From Datisca glomerata (lineage: Eukaryota; Streptophyta; Magnoliopsida; Cucurbitales; Datiscaceae), in NCBI GenBank assembly GCA_003255025.1, contig QANY01002293.1:495506-559505 (forward strand): a DNA stretch of 64,000 nt, read 5' to 3'. Each line of letters starts with the position of its first letter. Within the stretch, counting starts at the first letter, position 1. The notes below the pieces were generated by a model that saw nothing but the letters and a program-made list of their open reading frames with translations, did not search any database and had not been told where the DNA came from. Made by a program: the position numbers and the translations under genes. Positions 55,265 through 64,000 of this stretch are shown here, piece after piece.

Positions 55265-58200
55265 ATGGCAACCAAATCTCATCCCAATTCGAAGCGTATG
55301 TATTCTTGGTGGTGGGACAGCCACATAAGTCCCAAAAATTCTAAATGGCTGCAGGAAAATCTTACGGGTATAGCCTTCTTCCTTTTGGGATTAACTAGTG
55401 ATTAGATGATAATTGAAAAAAAAAAACAAATCAGAAGGCCATTGTATAGCATATTATTTTCCTCTACACGAAACTTCCACGACAGTTCATACGAGGTTGT
55501 GGTGTGGGATTATTGTAGAATCAGTAGCTTTCACTTATTTGAATGTCTTCGAGGCAAATGTTTAGTATTTGTGTGTTTAAGTATTTTGTTAAGATGGCAT
55601 GAGTTTGATTACTCCATCCTACTTTATCTGATAGCTTTTACTAGATTCAATTGTAAAATTTGGCAAACCATGGGAAGAGTTTCTTCTTCAAAACTTCCAT
55701 AGCTATGAATATTAAAAACACCAAACCAATGTCAAGGAAATAACTCTCCCGTTGATTTCTATCTCTTAATTCCAGTAAGAAGTTGATATAAATTGTAGTC
55801 CTGACTTTGCTTTCATATTTATTTGACAATGTCTGAGGCGTTAGTGCTCACTCCTCTGAGTTAAAATAATTTAGTGTTTCTTTTGCCTGCTTGAGCAGAT
55901 ATGGATTCCAAAGTAAAACAGATGATCAAGCTTCTTGAAGAGGATGCAGATTCCTTCGCAAGGAGGGCAGAGATGTATTACAAGAAACGCCCTGAGCTTA
56001 TGAAATTGGTCGAGGAGTTTTACAGAGCATACCGTGCATTGGCTGAAAGATATGATCACGCAACAGGCGCACTCCGTCAAGCTCAACGGACCATGTCAGA
56101 AGCATTTCCAAACCAAATTTCCTTCTCACTCTCGGATGATTCTCCTGCAAGCTCTGCTACTGACTCTGATCCGCGTACACCCGAGATGCCTCCGCCTATA
56201 CGTGCATTATTTGATCCTGATGAGTTACAAAAAGATGCTTTGGGATTGTCTTCATCTCATGTTATTACTGGCAAAAGAAATGGAGCTTTTACCGATGACT
56301 CTGATTCTCTCACCAGCCGAAAGGGTTTAAAACACTTTGAGTCAGGAGAAGCCATAAACCAATCGAAATTTGCAGATGGGAGAATAAAAAAGGGTCTCAA
56401 TTTTCAAGATCTCGAGGTGAAAGAACAAGACAGGCAAAACAATGGGAGCCGTGATCTCAAGAACTCAGTCACTTCTGATTCGGAGCGAGTAGATAGAGCG
56501 GAGGCAGAAATTGTATCCTTAAAGAAAGCCCTTGCTAAATTAGAAGCTGAAAAGGAGGCCAGTCTACTTCAATATCAACAGAGTCTTGAGAGGCTGTCTA
56601 ATCTAGAATTAGAAGTATCTCGCGCGCAAGAAGATTCTCAAAAACTTGAAGAACGATCCAATAAAGCTGAAGCTGAAGTTCTGACTTTGAAGGAATATCT
56701 CACAAAACTAGAAGCTGAGCGGGAAAACAGTCTTCTACAATACCGTCAATGCTTGGATAAAATATCGATTCTCGAGATCAATATCTTGAATGTCCAAAAG
56801 GATGCTGAAGAACTTACCGAACGAGCAAGTAAAGCAGAAACCGAAGCTGAAATCCTTAAGCAAGACCTTTCTAGAGTAGAAACTGAAAAAGAAGCTGGAC
56901 TTGTTAAATACCAACAGTGTCTAGCCATGATATCAAATCTGGAAGGAAAAATTCTGCACGCGGAAGAGGAGGCCAGGGGGTATAACGAGCGCGCTGAAAA
57001 AGCTGAAAGTGAACTGGTAAACCTGAAGCAAGCAATTGCAAAACTGACCGAAGAGAATGAAGCTGCTGCTCTTAGGTATCAGCAGTGCATGGAGAAGATT
57101 GCTAGCCTTGAACATATAATCTCTTCTTCCCAGGAGGAGGCTGAAAGGCTGCATACCGAGATCGATAATGGCGTTGCAAAGTTAAAGGATGCTGAGGAGA
57201 GATGTCTTCTGTTGGAGAGATCTAATCAGACTCTGCAGTCTGAACTAGAGTCAATGCTGCTGAAAATGGCATCACAGACTCAAGAAATTACAGACAGGCA
57301 GCACGAGTTGGGAAAACTTCAGACTTTTATACAGGAGGAGCACTTACGGTATGTAGAGGCTGAAACTGCTTTCCAAATGTTGCAGCAGTTGCATTCTCAA
57401 TCCGAGGAAGAACTGAGATCATTAGCTGCAGAGCTTCAGAATAGAGCTCAAGTATCAAAAGACATGGAAATCCAAAATCAGGGATTGGAGAATGAAGTCC
57501 AAAGGGTAATGGTGGAGAGCAAGCGTTTGAATGAGCTTAATTTGTCTTCAGCTCTGTCAATAAAAAGTTTGCAAGACGAGATCTCAAGCTTGAATGAGAC
57601 GATAGCAAAAGTTGAGGCTGAACTTGAACTAAGGGTGAATGAAAGAAATGCTCTCCAGCAAGAATTTTACTGTCTAAAAGAAGAGATAAATGATTCGAAT
57701 AAGAAAAATGCTGCTTTGCTAAAGCAGGTAGAGTCTGTTGGGTTAAATGCCGAATACTTTGGATCATCTGTGAAGGAACTTCAGGATGAGAACTCAAACC
57801 TGAAAAAGATGTGTGAAGTGGAGAGAAGTGAAAAAGATGCCCTGTCGGAAAAGTTGAGTGTCATGAAGGAACTTCTTGAAAAAAATGTCTTTTTAGAGAA
57901 CTCCATTTCAGACATGAATGTTGAGTTGGAAGAGCTCAGAGAGAAGGTGAAGTCTTTAGAAGGATCCTGTCATACTCTCTCGGGAGAGAAAGCCATCCTT
58001 GTTTCTGAGCAAATTACCCTGATGTCCCGGTTACATAGTACAGTTGAGGATTTGGGGAAACTCTCAGAGAAAAGTATCCTTCTGGAGAATTCCCTTTCTG
58101 ATGCAAATGATGAACTTGAAGGGTTGAGGGTCAAATCAAAGTGCTTAGATGAATTATGCTTGTTGCTTGATAAAGAGAAATCTGGTCTCATCGCTGAGAG

Positions 58201-61200
58201 AGACAAGTTAATCTGTCAACTAGAAATTTCTGAGAAAAAACTGGAGAATCTGATAGAAAAATGTAGAGAACTGGAAGAAACAAAATTGGGCCTGGTTAAA
58301 GAAAGAGAAAACGCACTTGGTGAAGTGGAGGAGCTACAAGCCTTCTTAGATGATGAAAGGCAAAAACATGCTAACATTGTGCAGTCGATTGAAACACATT
58401 TAGCTCTTATGGAAGAAGCTCAGGCGACGATAATTCTCAAACTCTCTGAAGAGAAGGATTGTCTAGCTAAGGAGGTTGGATGTCTTCAGGAAGCCAATCA
58501 GAAATTGGAAGTGGAACTGGGAAACTTGCATAAAAAGGTTGAACAAATCAAAACTGAAGTTCAATCATGGGAGATCCAGGATGATGTGCTTTTTGGTAAG
58601 CTGCAAATCTCTTCTGTTCGTGAAGCGTTCTTTGAAGGAAAGATTCATGAGCTCACTGAAGACAAGGATTGTCTAACCAAGGAGACTGTATGTCTTCAGG
58701 AAGCCAATCAGAAATTGGAAGTGGAACTCATAAACTTGCATAAAAATGTTGAACAGATCAAAACCGAAGCTCAATCACGGGAGACTCAGGCTGATGTGCT
58801 TTTTGGTGAGCTGCAGATCTCTTCTGTCCGTGAAGCGTTCTTTGAAGGAAAGATCAATGAGCTCACTGAAGACAAGGATTGTCTAGCTAAGGAGACTGTA
58901 TGGCTTCAGGAAGCCAATCAGAAATTGGAGGTGGAACTCATAAACTTTCATAAACAGGTTGAGCAGATCAAAGCTGAAGTTCAATCATGGGAGACTCAGG
59001 CTGATGTGCTTTTTTGTAAGCTGCAGATCTCTTCTGTTCGTGAAGTGTTTTTTGAAGGAAAGATTCATGAGTTCACTGAAGACAATCATTGTCTAGCGAA
59101 GGAGACTGCATGTCTTCAGGAAGCCAATCAGAAATCGGAAGTGGAACTCGGAAACTTGCATAAACAGGTTGGACAGATAAAAACTGAAGTTCAATTATGG
59201 GAGACTCGGGCCGCTGTGCTTTTTGGTGAGCTGCAGATCTCTTCTGTTCGTGAAGCATTCTTTGAAGGAAAGATTCATGAACTCACTGAGGAGAAGGAAG
59301 GTCTAGCCAAGGAGATTGGATGCCTTCACAAAGCCAATAAAAAATTAGAAGTGGAACTTGGAGACTTGCATGAACGGGTTGAACAGAACAAAACTGAAGT
59401 TCAATCATGGGAGACTCAGGCTGCTACGCTTTTCGGTGAGCTACATGTCTCTTCTGTTCGTGAAGCATTCTTTGAAGGAAGGGTTCATGAGCTCACTGAA
59501 GACAATAATTGTCTAGCTAAGGAGATTCAATGCCTTCAAGAAGCCAATGAAAAATTTGAAGTGGAACTCGGGAGCTTTCACGAACAAGTTGAGCAGAACA
59601 AAACTGAAGCTCTATTATGGGAGAATCAGGCTGCTGTGCTTTTTGGTGAGCTACAGATCTCTTCTGTTCGTGAAGCATTCTTTGAAGGAAAGATTGATGA
59701 GCTTATTGAAGCACTTAAGGACCTTGAAGACAGAAGTAATTCCAAAGACAAAGAGATTGAAATGCTGAAAGATAACAGCAGCAAATTACAAGGAGAAAAT
59801 GGTGGACTAAGAAATCAATTGTTTTCGTATATTCCAGCTATCATATCCTTGAAGGATTCTATAAATTCTTTGGAGGAGCATACCCTTTTGAGAAATTCTC
59901 AAGAGGATAACAAGAAAGGAGAAATGGTACCTTTTTATCTGAGTACTCTTTTGTTCTGCTTATTATAATCTCCATCCCACATAAACTTATTTGCTTTGAT
60001 TGGTTATATCTACTGCGTTTACAACCCTATAGAAGATTAAATAGACATATTTAACATTTTTTAGCTTTGTAGAACTTTCCGGATAAATCCTCATGCAACA
60101 TCTTACTTTTCTTGTTTGAACAAGTAACTGATTTCTTGTACCCTTGGTTTCTCTAGCAAAGTATGTTGAAGATTATGTTAGATGTTTTGAAAGTATATTA
60201 GGGGTCTAGTTGCCTATAAAGTAAAGTTTAAGGGTGCTTTGTGCATTTTCGCTTGGTTTTGACTCTTCTGATAAGCTTGTGTTTTACTAATAATCTCGTC
60301 CGCTCCTTGACATCTTATTGGCATACAAATTGAAGTGTAGTGTTTTTGTTAATCAATTCATGGCTTGTTTTTCACTTTGCAGGATTCCAATCTTGTGACT
60401 AGCCAGCATCCAGAAAATTGTGGAGATTTGTGTGATGATCAGATTACAACAGATGCATATGTCGAATTGCAAAGTTTGCAAAAAAGGATCAATGCTATTG
60501 AAATGGAAATGGTGGAAATGGAGAGGCTATCAACACTGGAAAAGTCAAACGCAAATGCCAAACTGGAGTCACTGATGGGAGAGATTGAGGAGGTCAAATC
60601 TGGAAGTAGCAAAAGCAAGCACACTATTATGCCGTTACAGGGGCAGAAGGATCTTGTTGGTGGGCTGCAAAATCCGAATTCTGAAATCTCCGTAGCAAGT
60701 AATGAGGTTTTGACAAAAGACATAGTTCTTGATCAGATATCCGAAGGCTCATCCTATGCAATTAGCAGACGAGATACTGTTGAAGCTGATGATCATATGC
60801 TTGAGCTATGGGAATCAACTGATTTAGATAGCAGCATTGACCTTACTGCTGGAAAAACTCAAAAAGTAGGCACTGATTTGGCTGACCACCGATATAGTAA
60901 ACGTCCTTCAAACGAGTCACTTGTCGAGAAGGAGTTGGGCGTGGATAAGTTGGAGATCTCCAAAAGATTTTCAAAGCACGACCACAAAGGGAACAAGAAG
61001 AAGATTCTAGAAGGACTTGACTCTGATGCACAGAAGTTGACAAATCTTCAAACTACGGTCCGCGATTTTAAGAGAAAGATGGATGGCATAGAGCAAAAGA
61101 AAAAAGGCAAAGTTACTGAACATGATAATGTAAAGGGGCAACTAGAAGAAGCTGAGGAGACCATTACAAAGTTGTTTGAAGTCCACAGGAGATTGATGAA

Positions 61201-61504
61201 GAATGTAGAAGATAGTTCCTCAATGGAGTCGAACGAAAACGGTCATATACGAAGCAGGAGAGTTTTAGTACAAGCAAGACGAGTATCTGAAAAAATCGGC
61301 AGGTTGCAATTGGAGGTGGAGAGAGTACAGTTTCTATTGCTGAAACTTGACGGTGAAAAACAAAGCATGGAGAAAACGAAGATTATTGATCGGAAACATA
61401 GAGTTCTTCTGCGAGATTATCTCTACGGTGGGGTAAGAACCAACCAACAGAGTAAAAAATCAACCTTTTGCGCATGTTTGCAGCCCCCAACTAAGGGAGA
61501 TTGA
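55265..61504 (+). CDS. NETWORKED 1-type actin-binding protein (NET1)
   Basis: Coding exons are 55,265-55,367, 55,899-59,926 and 60,383-61,504 (103, 4,028 and 1,122 nt), together 1,751 codons with TGA. Introns begin GTATAG and GTACCT and end GAGCAG and TTGCAG, in phases 1 and 0. The N-terminus has the NET actin-binding (NAB/KIP1-like) domain, residues ~13-95: [16 protein letters not shown], then [20 protein letters not shown] and [20 protein letters not shown]. The rest is long coiled coil. A YQQCLEKISNLE-type segment recurs four times (~residues 255-420), six 70-residue repeats span 885-1304, and the family's C-terminal [19 protein letters not shown] is near residue 1690. Length and intron count fit NET1 proteins (NET1A-D), which bind F-actin at membranes and plasmodesmata. 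The subtype is not assigned. The start is fixed by the NAB domain. Confidence 0.93.
58448..59707 (+). repeat. Six in-frame 210-bp tandem repeats in NET1 exon 2
   Basis: Units start at 58,448, 58,658, 58,868, 59,078, 59,288 and 59,498, each exactly 210 bp (70 codons). Each unit reads E(D/E)K.CLAKE..CLQEAN, then ...EVEL..LH..VEQ.KTE, then [18 protein letters not shown] and I.ELT. They are clearly related but not identical, and every unit is open, so the frame is under constraint or the expansion is fairly young. The last unit continues into the family-typical [20 protein letters not shown]. Confidence 0.95.
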
Positions 61505-62653
61505 AGCAAATTAGTTCTTTCTCAGCATTATATTCAGTACTATATACAAGGGAATGAATGTAAGTTTGAATGTCTGTTGTTTTTCTTTATAGAGATGTTT
61601 ATATTTAAATGGTTTTAGCTTGTTTTAGTAGGAGGGGATTTCGTCTATTTATCTTCGAGATCCTGTTGTACATTTTTCAGGCTGCAGTGAGAATCAGAGG
61701 AAGCTGCTATCCTCTTGAGCTCTTCTTGTACTTTTTTGTCTTGTTGATTTTCTTTGCCATACACATCATTTTTACAGAATTCTGCAAATACAGCTCTTCC
61801 TAGGAAACTATTTTCTCCTGGCTGTCCTCTTACATTGTTGTTTTATACAAAGAAATAAATGTCCTAAAATATAACCTCTTCTTTACCGGATTTAATTTTA
61901 CACAACTCTGTCAACTCATTTTGTCTACTGAATGTCTTCTTTTTACTCATTATTTCACCGGTTGAAGGAAATGTCAATTCAGTTGGTGAGAAAAACCTAA
62001 AACTAAGTGATCGCCAACTTCTTTGCCCCACTAAAAATAAAAATCACAGAGATAATACATCTTGATTACTCAAAACACCGAGGAAATAAACTATTTGCTT
62101 CTTCTCAAAACTATTCTTTGGACTAATTTGTGATGACTCAGTACTCGCGCATTAAGGTATGATGACTCAAGCAAACAACTTCATAGGTGTACGTGTGAAA
62201 GCTAAACAATTTGTGTTCGCTCATCTTGACGGTCAAGAATTACCTGTAACTGAAGCATATCAATCCATGAACTATTAGTTAAATTCAAGTTTTGTTACTA
62301 CTAGCTAAAGCTTCAGCTTTTTGTTTAGAAGATACTCTTTTAACACCCCACGAGTCTGTTCTGACCTCATTTCTTCATAATGACATGTTTAATCTCAGAT
62401 CAGAAATGCCAAGGAAAATCAAAATATCAAGCGATTCTTGAAACATAATTTTCTGAGCATACAAATGTTTATATGCAAATGTTCATGCAATATGCCACCA
62501 AAAGAATGGCAAACAATATGCTGATATTTACAACAGCTCAGTGAAATTTGCCAGAAAAACATGGTTTTACATGCAACTCATTTTGTTGTGGCCTCGAAGG
62601 GTCAAATTCAAGTCCAGTCCCCACCAATGCAGAGAGAGTATCAGATTTTGGAC
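61505..62653. other. 3' UTRs and spacer between convergent genes
   Basis: NET1 3' UTR sequence follows its stop; aataaa at 61,854 is a candidate poly(A) signal. The rest, to the stop of the ALP1-like gene at 62,654, should include that gene's 3' UTR on the minus strand. No other gene seen. Confidence 0.5.
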
Positions 62654-63717
62654 TCAATGTGCAAATTCACTATTTTGGCTATTTCTTTGCACTTGCAAGT
62701 GTTTGGCAAGGTTTTCCCTCACAGTTCTTCCCAATGGATCAAAGTGTTTACAACATTGTTCTTCATACCCTAAATCGTGATGACAGGATAAAGCAACATC
62801 AAGGCAGAGTTCATCTCCACAGTCGATCATTATATTGTGAAGTAAACAACATACCAATATAATGCTTGGCAATTTCCGCTTGTCCGGTCTCCACATAACC
62901 TTGTTAAGGATTCTCCAACTACCCTTTAACTGTGAAAAAGCCCTCACTGCTAGTAGCCTTGCGGCGTTGTGCATACCGTTGAATGTGGTCTCATAAGCCA
63001 AATGAACTTTACTTTCGTAAGGAGTTATGAGCCAAGGAAGAAGAGGATAACCAACCCCACCGACTAAATACTCTCTGATTTCTTCTCCTCCCAATATATT
63101 TCTTATATTACCGTTCAAACGCTCTCCACCTTCACAGAGTTTAAAAATTCTTGAGCACTTTAACAATCTAAAAACCGTCATGCCTCCAGGCCAACCCGTC
63201 ACAATATCAAGAAATCTCATTTGATGATCAACGATTCCCTGCAAGAACATGCTATAATTGTTCTCGGGATCACACCAATCGTCTGATGTTTGTACCGCAG
63301 GGAGGGTCATAATGATATGTGTGGCATCAATGGCTCCACAGCAATTAGGCAATCCAAACGATGCTTCAACTTCGGACTTGATTTCTTCCATTCTATTGAG
63401 ATCAGGCCACTTGAGATGGTGCTTTGCGCGTTGCTCTAATGCTTCAATGAATCTCCAAGTCACCTGAGAGACTGTGGATTGGCCAACTCCAAAGGCAGCA
63501 CCGACAGAAACTTGGGACTCCCCGGATGCCAATCTTCTCATGGCGATTGCCACCTGCTTCTCCACACTTAGAAGTCTTCCCTCTATGTTGATAAGCCCCG
63601 ATGGTGGCCTCGATATGAGATCTTCTCTGACAAGGGAACAAATATACTCAAACGTTTTCTTTGAAGTTCGAAAGAAATATTTGAATCCTTCTGCCTCATC
63701 ATTGGGTACTGAAGAAC
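62654..63717 (-). CDS. ALP1: ALP1-like domesticated Harbinger transposase (3' exon)
   Basis: An open exon of about 354 codons. A helix-turn-helix region (SVGAAFGVGQSTVSQVTWRF) is followed by a DDE_Tnp_4/Harbinger-type nuclease fold: CCGAIDATHIIMTLPAVQ, DIVTGWPGGMTVFRLLK, GGVGYPLLPWLITPYESK and SIILVCCLLHNIMIDCGDE. Only the first catalytic Asp (AIDATH) is kept. The second (expected in GWPG..HD) reads GGMTV, and the Glu of the third motif is Val (LAVRAF). This loss is shared with Arabidopsis ALP1, a PRC2-associated domesticated transposase, and the overall wording is very close to ALP1. The reading frame continues upstream as a hydrophobic run, but an AG acceptor (gcttgcag|gttcttc, exon start 63,717) marks it as intron. 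The first exon is not in the window. It converges with NET1. Confidence 0.8.
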
Positions 63718-64000
63718 CTGCAAGCACAAGTAAAATTAGTGGGATTAGTTCCAATATTTTATTCCTTTATTGAAACATCAGCATACCAATCTGAAAAGGA
63801 TGACAATTTACAGCCACAATTCCTTTTCTGCGAAATCCAATTCTTTCAAGAATTCTATCTTTTACATTCTGCTTCTCACGAATTAAACACACTGGTTCTC
63901 TACGACCCAATTGGATTCCACCTTTTTGCAAAATTATCAATCAAGAATTACGCCATCAGGGGGATTTTGCACGGCCCAATTGGTTGAAGAGGAAAATGCC
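63718..64000 (-). other. Intron or upstream region of the ALP1-like gene
   Basis: The minus strand here has stops in all useful frames and no recognisable exon, so it is probably the intron upstream of the main ALP1-like exon. The plus-strand open frame at 63,739-63,987 is not supported. Confidence 0.5.

Noticed and set aside
59927..59968. Read-through end of NET1 exon 2 (VPFYLST...)
   Set aside because: A GT donor at 59,927 and an in-phase exon at 60,383 with the family's C-terminal part show that this is intron.
62541..62862. Plus-strand open frames near the ALP1-like stop
   Set aside because: They overlap the ALP1-like exon or its 3' UTR on the other strand and show no domain.
63718..63754. 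N-terminal extension of the ALP1-like frame (hydrophobic run after an ATG at 63,754)
   Set aside because: It reads through a splice acceptor and has intron-like composition, so it is not a signal peptide.

Overview
This window looks like nuclear DNA of a flowering plant, most likely a eudicot and possibly an asterid (low confidence). It is AT-rich, has spliced genes with GT..AG introns, carries plant-specific protein families, and is packed with plant retroelements. I see no bacterial operons, rRNA or tRNA genes, or CRISPR.

Layout. (1) 1-12.0 kb is a repeat-rich intergenic region. It holds a decayed plant mobile domain (PMD) gene fragment with 170-bp repeats, an 18-bp minisatellite, exon-like fragments on the minus strand, nested non-autonomous Helitrons around a CACTA-like terminus, and a further Helitron end. 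(2) 12.0-34.0 kb is a 22-kb cluster of endogenous pararetrovirus (Caulimoviridae; organisation closest to florendovirus-type elements). At least three decayed, rearranged copies lie in both orientations: movement protein, coat protein with zinc knuckle, aspartic protease, reverse transcriptase, RNase H, and a second ORF of unknown function after RNase H. Every copy is broken by stops, frameshifts and deletions. The best-preserved layout is a minus-strand copy (28.0 to 20.5 kb) that runs from primer-binding site through the promoter to a second primer-binding site. (3) 34.1-44 kb is a minus-strand Ty3/gypsy element of the Tat group, with gag, protease, RT, RNase H, archaeal-type RNase H and integrase remnants. 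It also has an oppositely oriented, intron-containing gene and tandem repeats beyond the integrase. (4) 45.82-50.93 kb is a complete but dead Ty1/copia element on the minus strand, with ~220-bp LTRs and a perfect 5-bp target duplication (actat). (5) 51-64 kb is the genic end: a NETWORKED-1 actin-binding protein gene on the plus strand (three coding exons, 1750 codons), facing a minus-strand ALP1-type domesticated Harbinger transposase gene that is cut by the window edge.

Only two genes look functional, NET1 and ALP1-like; they converge and are ~1.15 kb apart at their stops. Everything else recognisable is transposon or viral fossil. The most unusual points are the six in-frame 210-bp repeats in the NET1 coiled coil, the primer-binding-site-flanked ~210-245-bp cassette found three times in the viral cluster, the ~430-bp head-to-head viral inverted repeat centred near 28,024, and the antisense spliced gene in the Tat element.
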